Positions 22,437-31,600 of a stretch of 43,659 nucleotides of DNA are shown here, piece after piece. Below the pieces are notes generated by a model. It worked only from the letters and a program-made list of their open reading frames with translations, searched no databases and was not told the origin of the DNA. The DNA lies in NCBI GenBank assembly GCA_900318175.1, contig ONJQ01000022.1, forward strand, positions 1-43,659, in the 5' to 3' direction. How positions within the stretch are numbered: the first letter of the stretch is position 1; each line of letters starts with the position of its first letter. The translations under genes and the position numbers were made by a program. This stretch comes from an uncultured Bacteroidales bacterium (GTDB lineage Bacteria > Bacteroidota > Bacteroidia > Bacteroidales > P3).

Positions 22437-22928
22437 ATGCAGGATTTTGCAGCCATAGACTTTGAGACGGCCAACGGCGAGCGCAGCAGCGTGTGCAGTG
22501 TCGGGGTGGTAGTGGTGCGCGGCGGTGTGGTGACCGATAGGTTCTACAGCCTCATTCAGCCCGAACCGAATTATTACACTTGGTTTTGCCAGCGTGTCCA
22601 CGGGCTGGGTCCGGCGGACACGGACGATGCCGAGGTGTTCCCGTATGTGTGGGAGCGCGTGGCCCCGCTGATCGAGGGGCTGCCCCTGGTGGCCCACAAC
22701 TCGCCCTTCGACGAGGGTTGCCTCCGTGCTGTGATGCGGGTGTATCAGATGGACTGGCCTGGGTACAAATTCTATTGCACCTGTCGTGCCTCGCGGCGCA
22801 AACAGCCCTACCTGCCCAACCACCAGCTGCATACGGTGGCGGAGGCATGCGGCTTCTGTTTGGAGAATCACCACCATGCTTTGGCCGATGCCGAGGCTTG
22901 TGCCGCCATTGCTATCAAGCTTTTATAA
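22437..22928 (+). CDS. DEDDh 3'-5' exonuclease (DnaQ-like)
   Basis: A 163-aa protein made of one exonuclease domain. The acidic motifs are complete: FAAIDFET (Asp8, Glu10), LVAHNSPFDEG (Asp92), and HHHALADAEA (His146, Asp151), which together bind two metal ions and cleave nucleotides from 3' ends. It resembles the stand-alone epsilon-like proteins common in Bacteroidota. No C-terminal polymerase-binding or BRCT part is present. It is transcribed with the phospholipase-D-like gene, so a joint nucleic-acid role is possible. Confidence 0.9.
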   Translation: MQDFAAIDFETANGERSSVCSVGVVVVRGGVVTDRFYSLIQPEPNYYTWFCQRVHGLGPADTDDAEVFPYVWERVAPLIEGLPLVAHNSPFDEGCLRAVMRVYQMDWPGYKFYCTCRASRRKQPYLPNHQLHTVAEACGFCLENHHHALADAEACAAIAIKLL

Positions 22929-23117
22929 CCGATTTCCTTTTTTGTGGCTTCATTTCGTGACGCACGGCTGCATGGTAGCCGTAGGTTCGCTCCTTGTAGG
23001 ACACATGCAGGTCATTTGTAGGAGTAGTTGTCCAATGAACCTAAAAGAAATGAGGAACAAATGTTAGAGAACTGAACAAGAACGAGCGAAGGAAGGGCGG
23101 AGAAGGAGGCATCTCTC
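22929..23117. other. Intergenic stretch between convergent genes
   Basis: No gene is seen. A weak hairpin can form from TAGGTTC...GGACA / TGTCC...GAACCTA (22982-23043). No T run follows on either side, so it is not called as a terminator. Confidence 0.4.
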
Positions 23118-23402
23118 TTACGGGACAGGGTCAAAGCCGGAGCCGCCAAAGGGGTTGCAGCGCAGGATGCGCTTCAGTGCAAGCCATCCGCCTTTGATGG
23201 GGCCGTACTTCTTGATGGCTTCGACGGCGTATTGCGAGCAAGTAGGCGTATAGCGGCAGGTGGGAGGTTTGAGGGGGGAGATGCAGGTGCGGTAGAAGGC
23301 AATGAGGGCCAGCATAACGCGTGACAGTAACTGCATAAGCAGACGATAGAGGCCGTAGGCACCTTTGCAGAGGGTGTTCCAGAGTGCGATGAGGGGTTTC
23401 AT
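23118..23402 (-). CDS. yidD: Membrane protein insertion efficiency factor YidD
   Basis: A 94-aa protein. The core [15 protein letters not shown] (~49-63) and [17 protein letters not shown] (~71-87) are the YidD signature with its conserved cysteines. YidD lies at the inner face of the membrane through an amphipathic helix and helps YidC insert proteins. The start ATG (23400-23402) overlaps the rnpA stop by four bases. This rnpA-yidD order is conserved across bacteria; here hemD and DUF4271 are upstream, a common Bacteroidota order. It is the last gene of the run; no clear terminator is seen after it. Confidence 0.96.
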   Translation of the reverse strand: MKPLIALWNTLCKGAYGLYRLLMQLLSRVMLALIAFYRTCISPLKPPTCRYTPTCSQYAVEAIKKYGPIKGGWLALKRILRCNPFGGSGFDPVP

Positions 23403-23818
23403 GACGCTTGGTTGTCCTGCGGGACGGGCTGGCTTTCGATTTGCTGGATAAGGGTTTCGATGATGCGGTCTACCTTATGGTCCAGTTTCTGATAATCGAA
23501 GATTTCGTAGTGGATATAGTTGAGTGAAAGGGCGATGGTGAGGTTGTGCGTGGTGAGGAACTGGTAGAGTTGAGGCTTGTGGAGGCGGTAGCATTCGCGG
23601 GTGAGGCGTTTGACGCGGTTGCGGTCTACGGCATGGTGGAATTTCTTCTTCGAGGTGGCGATGAGTACTTGGGCGGGAATGCCGGGAGGGAGGGTGCCTG
23701 CGGGGCAGAGCATCCAGTGGACACTGTAGGGGAAGACCAGGAATTTATGGCCAGTGGAGAAAAGAGCGTCAGTGAGCTTTGAACTGCAGAGACGTTCTTG
23801 TTTGCCGAAGGTGTACAT
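23399..23818 (-). CDS. rnpA: Ribonuclease P protein component
   Basis: A 139-aa protein. It starts [17 protein letters not shown] and carries the RNA-binding motif [15 protein letters not shown] (~65-79; RNRxKRxxRE), with [14 protein letters not shown] before it. With the RNase P RNA it trims the 5' leader of tRNA precursors. A C-terminal tail of ~20 residues, rich in Gln and Pro, extends beyond the usual fold. It begins 7 bases after hemD ends and overlaps yidD by four bases. Confidence 0.95.
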   Translation of the reverse strand: MYTFGKQERLCSSKLTDALFSTGHKFLVFPYSVHWMLCPAGTLPPGIPAQVLIATSKKKFHHAVDRNRVKRLTRECYRLHKPQLYQFLTTHNLTIALSLNYIHYEIFDYQKLDHKVDRIIETLIQQIESQPVPQDNQAS

Positions 23819-23825
23819 GGCTCCG

Positions 23826-24803
23826 TTATTCGGCTTTGGCGGTGGGGTCGGTCTGGGTTTTCATCTGGGCCTCTTTGGCGGCCAGACGTTCAGCGCGTCG
23901 CGCGGCGGCTTGGGCTTTGCGTTCTTCCTGCAATTGTTTGTATTTGGCCTTGTTGGCAAAGACGGATTTAGTCTTCTTGACGGTGCCGGTAGTGGAGGAT
24001 GAGACCTTGTGGGTGCCGTCCTTTTTCATGGCCGAGGGGCGGGAGATGATGGCCTCGTCCTGACCTTTGCCGTTGATGTAGTTTTCAATGGCCATGGCCA
24101 TGGAGGGGGAGGCTTTGGTGGGAGCGGCGATAGTCAACTTGATGCCGGCAGCCTTGAGGGCGGCATGGGTGGAGGTGCCGAAGGCGGCAATGTTGATGGA
24201 CTGTTCGGCGATGTTGGGGAAGCTTTGCAGGAGCGAGCGGACGCCGATGGGCGAGAAGAGGCAGACGACATCGTAGTCCTTGAGCTTGAACTGGGTAAGG
24301 TCGCGCGGTACGGAGGTGTACATGGTGGCCTTGGTGTATTTGAACTTGGCCTTGTCGAGCATCTTGGTGTATTCGGTCTGCTTCTCGTCGGAGCAGGGGA
24401 AGAGGAACTTCTCCTCGCGATGTTTGGAAAGGATCTCAATAAGGTCGGCGAAATACTGGTTGCCGAAAAATATTTTGCGCTTGCGGTATTGTATGTAGTT
24501 CTGCAGGTAGTGGGCGATGGCCTCTGTGGAGCAGAAATATTTCATGGTGTCCGGGATGTTTTCGCGAAGCTCTTTGGCGAGACGGAAGAAGTGATCGACG
24601 GAATTTTTGCTGTTGAAGATGACGGCAGTGTAGTCGCCGAGGTGAATGCGAGATTTGCGGAATTCGGAGACGGAGAGTCCGACGACTTCGAAAAATTTAT
24701 AGAAGGTGATGTCGACACCGTATTTTGTGACTAAATTCTTGTAGGGAGATTTCTCCAAATCGGCAGGTTCGGGCTGCGAAACGAGGATTTTTTTGACTTT
24801 CAT
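23826..24803 (-). CDS. hemD: Uroporphyrinogen-III synthase with charged C-terminal tail
   Basis: A 325-aa protein. Residues ~1-250 match HemD of Bacteroidota: MKVKKILVSQPEPADLEKSP, TAVIFNSKNSVDHFFRLA, KYFCSTEAIAHYL, FLFPCSDEKQ, DVVCLFSPIGVRSLL, NIAAFGTSTHAAL and TKASPSMAMAIENYI. The enzyme closes hydroxymethylbilane to uroporphyrinogen III for haem and cobalamin-type tetrapyrroles. The last ~60 residues are an added Lys/Ala/Arg/Glu-rich helix (QLQEERKAQAAARRAERLAA) of unknown role. No other haem gene is nearby; the gene is placed with rnpA and yidD, as often in this phylum. The DUF4271 gene ends 31 bases upstream. Confidence 0.93.
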   Translation of the reverse strand: MKVKKILVSQPEPADLEKSPYKNLVTKYGVDITFYKFFEVVGLSVSEFRKSRIHLGDYTAVIFNSKNSVDHFFRLAKELRENIPDTMKYFCSTEAIAHYLQNYIQYRKRKIFFGNQYFADLIEILSKHREEKFLFPCSDEKQTEYTKMLDKAKFKYTKATMYTSVPRDLTQFKLKDYDVVCLFSPIGVRSLLQSFPNIAEQSINIAAFGTSTHAALKAAGIKLTIAAPTKASPSMAMAIENYINGKGQDEAIISRPSAMKKDGTHKVSSSTTGTVKKTKSVFANKAKYKQLQEERKAQAAARRAERLAAKEAQMKTQTDPTAKAE

Positions 24804-24834
24804 GAATCTTTTACTATTTATCTCAACTCTCTAA

Positions 24835-25662
24835 CTATAAATACATTGCGACTTTTGTGACAATGATAATCGGGACGATTTCGAGAATGCAAAGATAGTA
24901 AAATAAATAGAATTTTGGACTTTTTGAATTTGTTAAAAATAGTTGCATACCTCGGAGGAGCCTGATAATAAAGAGCAGTGCAAGCATGCCGCCAAGGATG
25001 TAGAGAAAGGTGGTGCCGACGCGGTCGGTGTAGAAGACGAAGAAGGAGAGGACGGTGGCCACGATGCCGTAAAGCAGGTGGTAGATGTAGTTGCTGGAGA
25101 GGTAGAGGTGGAGGGCTTCGTTGTTGTCGAAGGCATTGCCGAAGAAGCGGAAGATGCCGTTGCGGGCATAATAGATTAAGCAACAGGCAAGAAGAAGGAG
25201 AAGATAGCGAAGGATGCTGAGCCAGACGTCGTTGACAGGGGGTAGGAAAGCGAAGTAGGCTACAAGGACGACGGGGATGAGCATGAGGGGGGCGATGATG
25301 GCCTGGTCGGTGGCGTGGGTGAGGTTGGCGTCGCGCAGCAGACGGTCCATGGCGCGGGAGTCGATGGCGGACTGGAGCAGTTCGACAAGGCTGATCTGTT
25401 TGTTGCGGAGGAATGTGCAGATGAAGAAGAGGGAGAGGGCTATGAAGAGGAGGAACCATCCGGGGGAGCCTTGGTGCTGGATGGTGATTTCGTGGGTATT
25501 CTCGACGGGAAGGAGGTGGTGAGTGAAGAGGCTTTTGTGCAGGGAGGGCTCTTGGCGACCCACGGGGGTGAAGAGGGAGTCGTAGATGCAGAGGGGCTGC
25601 AGGCTGTCAGCAGTGGTGTCGGCCAGAGGGGCGTAAGGGGGCAATGTTTCTATTTGTAGCAT
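24835..25662 (-). CDS. DUF4271 integral membrane protein
   Basis: A 275-aa protein. A soluble N-terminal ~65 residues is followed by about six or seven membrane helices (GWFLLFIALSLFFICTFL, LMLIPVVLVAYFAFL, LRYLLLLLACCLIYYA, YGIVATVLSFFVFYT, FLYILGGMLALLFIIRLL, FYLCILEIVPIIIV). DUF4271 proteins are restricted to Bacteroidota, are regularly found upstream of hemD, and have no proven function. The gene starts 3 bases after the C25 protein gene and is clearly in the same transcript. Confidence 0.87.
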   Translation of the reverse strand: MLQIETLPPYAPLADTTADSLQPLCIYDSLFTPVGRQEPSLHKSLFTHHLLPVENTHEITIQHQGSPGWFLLFIALSLFFICTFLRNKQISLVELLQSAIDSRAMDRLLRDANLTHATDQAIIAPLMLIPVVLVAYFAFLPPVNDVWLSILRYLLLLLACCLIYYARNGIFRFFGNAFDNNEALHLYLSSNYIYHLLYGIVATVLSFFVFYTDRVGTTFLYILGGMLALLFIIRLLRGMQLFLTNSKSPKFYLFYYLCILEIVPIIIVTKVAMYL

Positions 25663-25665
25663 GGG

Positions 25666-28470
25666 CTAACGTATAACTGTCAATTTCTGTGTGTGGGTGC
25701 CTGCCTTGTCGTGCAGGACGAGTGTATAGATGCCAAAACGCAGATGGGTGGTGGAATATTGTGTGGAGGAGGTGTGAGGAGGAAGATTTATTTTGTCTAC
25801 GGCGATTCCCAGGCTGTTGTAGAGGGTGACGGTGCGGCTTTCGGGGCTGGGGGTAAAGCGAAGTGTCACAGCGCCGGAGGCGGGGTTGGGGAAGAGGGAG
25901 AACGCCCGCTGGACGTCGGCAACGGGGCTTGGCGGCACGGCAAGGGTGGTGTCCGCCCAAGGGGTGCCATAGGGTTGAGGCCACAGGGCAAGGGGGAGGC
26001 GGAGGTCGTCGATGCGGGCGCAGTCGTCGTGTTGGCTGCCGGCATCGTCCTTTTGGTAAATCCATTCTAACCGATGGTGGCCGGCGGAGATGGGACGGGC
26101 ATAGCGTTGCCAACCAGTGTTGCCGCTCCAGAAACCCGTGCGACGGCCATCGACAAAGAGGTAGAGCCAGTCCTTGGGTTCACTGGAAAGGTTGTAGAAG
26201 AAAGAGATGGAGTCGTCCGAAAGGACATCGATTTCGAGAGCTATTACCGATCGCAGGGAATGGTCGATGGGAGCAGAGCGGAGACTGTAACGACCGCTAT
26301 GGGCTTGGAGGGAGTCGATGCGCCAGGGATACAGCGAGGGGAACTGCCAAGGGAGATTGGAGAGGTCGGCACTCTCGAAGGGTTCAAGGGTGTTGTAGGG
26401 GGTAAGGTAGTAGGTGTAGGTGTTGTGCCAGAGCCCGTAATGGGGTGTGAGAGAAAGCTGCAGGTGGGAGGGGCTGTCGGGGGTGGTGAAGGGAATGGTG
26501 AATTGTTGAGGACATGGGGTGAGCGACGTGGATTGGTGTGGGGTGATAGATAGGCCTAACGAATCGGCAGGGTGAGCCAGAGTGACGGACAGCAAGTAGT
26601 TGTGGTTGGGTATGAGTTGGTGACAGGGGGTGGTGTCGGTTTCGAGAACTTGCAGCCGGGTGAGCACTGGACGAAGGTCGGGCATAGGGATGTTGACGGG
26701 CAGGGTGTTGTAGTAGGTACCGTTGCTGTCTTGTATCATTATGATGACGGAGAGGTGAGGTTCAATGCCGGGGTAGCAGTTGCTAAGATTGAAGGAGACA
26801 AGGGTGTCGGCCAAGCTGGGGAGGAAGGGTAGGTAGAGGAAGGGGTCAGTTGGCAGGATGACACCTTGATCACTGTATCGGGTCAGCGAGATGCGATGTT
26901 GGCGGGCCGGAGTGAGGCCTTGGTTTTTGATACGGAGAAAGAGAAGGGTATCGTCAAGGCGGTATTGAGTGACCGCAAGGTAGGGCTGGGCAGGATGGTA
27001 GACTTTGAGATGCTTGATGGTGCAAAGGGCTTCGTTTCGGGTGGCGGTGAGCGTGATGCTGTCGGCATTGATGCTGTGGTCAAGCTGGAGTTCGACTTCA
27101 CCGTTTGCAGGGACAATTGTTGTGCCGAGTAGCAGGGTGTCGGCTGTTGCCGTGATGCGGGCATGGGGGGTGCAACGCAGGTGGATGATAGAGTTGCCGG
27201 CTGGGATGCTGTCGTCGAGTGAGATTGAGAGGGTGTCGGCGAGGGGCCAGAAGGGAGTCATGGAGGGGTCGCCAAGCAGGCAGTAGATTTCCCAGTAGAA
27301 GGCATCGAAGGGTGAGCCGGCCTGGGTGACGGCGCGGCATCCGTGGTGCAGCATATCGCCCAGCGTGGTGCTGCTCTTGGGAATGAAGGCGGCATCGAAG
27401 GCACCGGGCAGCAGACTGTCGTATTCGGGGCTGATGGATAGGGGGTATTTGGCCCCGACGGCCCAGTAGTAATCCTCGGCCCAGAGGGTCTCGTTGCTGG
27501 CACCAATCACACCGACAGCTCCGCCAAAGGGTTTGCGGAGCAGCTCCTCGCCCAGGCAGTCACCGGCAAAGGTGTTGGAACGGCAACAATTGTTGAAGAA
27601 GAGGGTGGGGAGGGGGTTGGAGAGAGAGTCGATGTCCGACATTTGGAAGGAGGGGCGGCTCCAACCGCGGCTGGTGCAGTGGGCGGTATAGTTGACCAAT
27701 AGGTTGCTTTGCCGGAGGGCGGCAAAGATGCTGTCGCGGAGGATTGTAGAGGTGGGATTGTGGAAACAAACGGTGTCGACCTCGGGACGTAGACGGGCGG
27801 CAAGGCGGGCGAGGTAGTCCACTTGGCCGTTGGTGGTGACGGGTGCGGGAGTGCGGTCCTCGCCACCAGCCACAAGGAGCATTTGGCTGTAGAGGAAGGC
27901 GAAAAGTCCCTGCTCGTAGGGGATAATCTTGTCGAGGACGTCGACAAGTTGTGAGGAGTCGGCCACGGAGAGACGCCCCACGAAGGCTTCGGGGAGATAA
28001 TCGCCGGTGTACTCGCCATAGTAGAGGTCGGTGAAATGGTTGTTGAGCCCGGCGGGTATGTGCTTGCCCGTGAAGGCGGGCAGGCGGTCCACGTCGCCTA
28101 CCAGCAGCACGAACATCGGAGCATCAGAGTGGGAGGAATAGTGTTGGGAAAGAGTTGCGCGGATGCTGTCCCGTTGGGGCGTTGTCGGGCAGAGGAGTCT
28201 CACATGGAATCCCTGCTGGGCTTTCCATCGGACAAAGGGATGCAAGGGGGCAAGGAGGTCGGGGGTGGTGACGATGTAATAGTAGACAGCTGAGTTGTCG
28301 GAGGGAGACGACTTGGTTGGGGCAGGGGAGGGAAGGGAGAGCGTCATCTTGTCGGCGGGGAAGATAGGCGTGCCAGACTTGGTGACGTAGTTCTGTCCTG
28401 AAGCCGAAAGCACAATCAGTGCGGTGCAAATGAGGGCAAATGCCTTTCTAAAGTAATTTGGTGATTCCAT
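25666..28470 (-). CDS. Gingipain-like C25 protein with T9SS sorting domain
   Basis: A 934-aa protein with a signal peptide (~1-26, ending SASGQ). Residues ~61-370 are C25-like (VYYYIVTTPDLLAPLHPFVR, VLLVGDVDRLPAF, YYGEYTGDYLPEAFVGRL). Candidate catalytic residues are His264 (LLVNYTAHCTSRGW) and Cys296 (LFFNNCCRSNTF); the usual Gly after His is replaced by Cys. Beta-sandwich-like regions follow (~400-690), then a jelly-roll-like segment (FSADLSNLPW-type, ~700-830). Residues ~857-934 are a type A T9SS sorting domain (FSLFPNPASGAVTLRF, ending QKLTVIR). It is exported by T9SS and probably surface-bound. ATG 28470 follows a promoter; a longer frame upstream is rejected. PorU is an alternative name for this family, but the identity is not shown. 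Confidence 0.88.
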   Translation of the reverse strand: MESPNYFRKAFALICTALIVLSASGQNYVTKSGTPIFPADKMTLSLPSPAPTKSSPSDNSAVYYYIVTTPDLLAPLHPFVRWKAQQGFHVRLLCPTTPQRDSIRATLSQHYSSHSDAPMFVLLVGDVDRLPAFTGKHIPAGLNNHFTDLYYGEYTGDYLPEAFVGRLSVADSSQLVDVLDKIIPYEQGLFAFLYSQMLLVAGGEDRTPAPVTTNGQVDYLARLAARLRPEVDTVCFHNPTSTILRDSIFAALRQSNLLVNYTAHCTSRGWSRPSFQMSDIDSLSNPLPTLFFNNCCRSNTFAGDCLGEELLRKPFGGAVGVIGASNETLWAEDYYWAVGAKYPLSISPEYDSLLPGAFDAAFIPKSSTTLGDMLHHGCRAVTQAGSPFDAFYWEIYCLLGDPSMTPFWPLADTLSISLDDSIPAGNSIIHLRCTPHARITATADTLLLGTTIVPANGEVELQLDHSINADSITLTATRNEALCTIKHLKVYHPAQPYLAVTQYRLDDTLLFLRIKNQGLTPARQHRISLTRYSDQGVILPTDPFLYLPFLPSLADTLVSFNLSNCYPGIEPHLSVIIMIQDSNGTYYNTLPVNIPMPDLRPVLTRLQVLETDTTPCHQLIPNHNYLLSVTLAHPADSLGLSITPHQSTSLTPCPQQFTIPFTTPDSPSHLQLSLTPHYGLWHNTYTYYLTPYNTLEPFESADLSNLPWQFPSLYPWRIDSLQAHSGRYSLRSAPIDHSLRSVIALEIDVLSDDSISFFYNLSSEPKDWLYLFVDGRRTGFWSGNTGWQRYARPISAGHHRLEWIYQKDDAGSQHDDCARIDDLRLPLALWPQPYGTPWADTTLAVPPSPVADVQRAFSLFPNPASGAVTLRFTPSPESRTVTLYNSLGIAVDKINLPPHTSSTQYSTTHLRFGIYTLVLHDKAGTHTQKLTVIR

Positions 28471-28480
28471 TTTTAAAATG

Positions 28481-28488
28481 CAAAAATA
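28481..28488 (-). promoter_or_regulatory. -7 element of the C25 operon
   Basis: TATTTTTG on the minus strand fits TAnnTTTG. It ends only 10 bases before the ATG at 28470, so the transcript leader would be just a few bases long. It lies back to back with the plus-strand promoter at 28521. Confidence 0.65.
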
Positions 28489-28520
28489 GACAAAAAATGT
28501 AATATAATAAAAAAAAATCG

Positions 28521-28528
28521 TATTTTTG
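28521..28528 (+). promoter_or_regulatory. -7 element of the 2150-aa adhesin gene
   Basis: TATTTTTG fits TAnnTTTG. The start codon is 153 bases further on, leaving an untranslated leader of about 150 bases (28533-28681) with no other gene in it. Confidence 0.6.
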
Positions 28529-28681
28529 CATTGCCAATCTATGTGCGTGTTGGATGGCGACTGCGACTGTCTGTGATGCCAATGGCATTGAGGAACAGGT
28601 GTATAATTGTTATTATAACCCAACATAGATGGCGGGAACCTAAACAGTAAGAGATAAGAATAAAAATAAAACATAACATCT

Positions 28682-31600
28682 ATGAGACGTTTAAGATTGC
28701 TATTCGTTCTGGCAGCGGCACTATTGCCGTTTGCTGCTGGTGCACAGGTGTATGTCTCTGACTATACGTTCAGCACATACACATCGTCGTTTAACTCGAT
28801 TGCCTCGACAGGGACAGAGATGACCCAGTTGTCGGGGTACAGTTCGTCGCAGGAGTTGGTCTTGCCCTTCACTTTCCACTTCGGGCAGGATAGCTGCACG
28901 GTTGTCACTGTTGGCAACGTAGGGCAGATCGCTATCGGGCAGGGCAGTCCCTCATTCCCGGGCTGGGTCCATGGCGACAATGAAATGAGCATTATTTCGC
29001 CATTCGGTTTTGAGTGTAACCCGACCGATGCCCACACCTATTATGAGGTGATGGGTACGGCACCGAACCGCAGTGTGGTGATTGAATACCGCAATCGTCA
29101 TGCCATCTCCGACACGGACACCGTCGCATACCAAACGGTGCTGTATGAGACTGGCGACATAGAGTTCATTTATGATACTTGCCACTTCGTATCCGATTTG
29201 GATCAAGTGGTGGTTTTTCTCCATGAGCAGACTATGGGCAGGACATTGAGCGTGGCTGGCACATGGAGCAGCCCCTCCACCTCGCAGCATCTCTCTCCGC
29301 TTGTTTTTTCGAATACCCAAGGTCCTTCTTATGGCATGACTTTTTCCTTTATGCGTGAGGAACGTTCTTGCCTCCGTCCGCTGAACTTCATTTGCAGCTC
29401 GTTCTCCCGTCCGGACAGTGTGAGCTTTACGTGGAACTCGGCACCCTACACCAGCATGTGGGAGCTGCGCTATGACACAGTCGACACCCCTGCGGACAGC
29501 ATGAGCAACATTTTCCCATACCTTTCTGACTCTGTTGTTGTGTGTACCACAATGGTTGCCGGTGGTGTTTACGATGTTTACCTCCGCACGGACTGCGGTA
29601 GCGAGTATAGTTTCTGGGAAGGCCCCATCACCGTCACTCCCGGCTCTTACAACATGCCTGCAACGGGTACTCATACCATTTACGCCTGTGGCGGTACCAT
29701 CTACGACGACGGCGGTCCAACGGGCAACTACTCGAACAACTGCAACTCTACGCTCGTCATCATGCCCTCGGCCGCTGACTCGATGGTCGTGGTGAATGGC
29801 ACCCTCACCTCCGAAAACAGTTATGACCACCTTTATATCTACGATGGTGTCGGCACTTCCGGACAACTGCTCTATCATGGCACAGGCAGTGGAAATAACA
29901 TTTCGAACATCGTTTCGCTTTCAGGCCCAGTGACACTCCGCTTCACGTCTGACGTAAGCGTACAGCAAACCGGCTTTGCACTCACCGTCTCCTGTGTGGG
30001 TGCTCCGCACTGTCGTTATGTCAATAATGTGGAGGTGTCGCACATTGCCGGTGCTTCCGCTTTCTTGGAGTGGGATTTGGTGGGTAGCACAGCCATGCCT
30101 TCCTATTTTATCGTTCGTGTGGAGAACCTCTCTGACCCGACCCTCCCCTCTTTCACTGACACCACAAGCAACCACTTCTACATGCTTTCGGGTCTTAATC
30201 AATTGACCAATTACAGGGCTCGCATCTCCACCTACTGCGAAGGCGAACAGGTTATTGGCGATTCTGTCGACTTCGTTACTCGTAGTTATGCTGGTGGCAC
30301 CTCACTGCCTTCTGGCACGCAGACCCTCCAGTCCAGTGGTGTTCCCGTCATGTCCAGCTGGGGCAACACTTTCTGCCAAAGCATCTTTACCCCTGCAGAT
30401 CTCTCTGCTATGGGCATTACACCCGGTCCCATCCAAGGCGTCATCTACACATGGGCCTCTGCGGGAAGCTATCAGAAGGATATTGTCCTTTTCATGGGTC
30501 ATACCACTAACAGCGTTTTCACTTCAACTACGCCCCTCACGGGCAGCATGACGCAGGTTTATTCCGGCACCCGCAATACTACGGATGTAGGACCCACCGA
30601 ATACATCTTCACCGCTCCCTTTGTGTGGGACGGCGTTCACAGCATCGTCCTCTCCTCATTTGTCAACCAGCCTGCCGGAGCTTCCCACGCCAGCTCGGGC
30701 TTCAATGCCTACAGCAGCTCCACACCGGGATACAGCAGCTTGTATTCCTATAAGGATAACACTGCCTACACAATGAGTAACCTCACCTCCTCGACCTTCT
30801 ACTACTCAAGCAACCGACCCAACGTCAGTTTCATCCTCCCTGCCGACACCCTTGCCACCTGTGTTGCTCCTAACGTCATTATCACCAAAGTTCTTTCCGA
30901 CTCCATCGAACTCATTTGGGCTCCCGGTCGCTTTGAGTCTATGTGGAACGTCTACTATAAAACTGTTGAGGATACCGTCTGGACCCTTTCCGGCTTGAAC
31001 ATCACATCCAGAAGCCACGTTATCACCCCCCTCAACCCTATGACGGAGTATGAAATCCGCGTGGTTCCCGATTGTGGCGGCGACAGTGTTGCGGCGATCC
31101 TGTCTGCTACCACGCCATGCGTGCCACTCACCACACTGCCGTTCACCGAAGACTTTGAGCACTTCACTGCCTCCTCCACTCTGGGTACGCCCATCACCCC
31201 CTGCTGGTTCCGTGGCTCCAACTATACCTACAGTAACTATCCCTACCTCTCTTCTTCCTATAGAAATAGTGGCACCTACAGCATATACTTCTATTCCTCC
31301 AGCAGCTACTATTCCTATCTTGCTCTTCCGGCCATAGGTGTCAGCCTCGATTCACTCCAGGTTGCCTTTGCGCTCTACAAGACGAGCACCAACTACAGCA
31401 TCTCTGTGGGTACCATGACCGACCCTGACGATTACTCCACCTTCAGCCAGATTGCCACCGTTTCGCCTTCGGCCATCAGCATGTGGGAAAACTTTGAAGT
31501 TCCCCTCACGGGAGCCGACTCTTCTGCCAAACACATTGCCTTTGCCGTCGGAGGCTCCTCCAATGTGGTCTATCTCGACGATATTGAGGTTGACTATATT

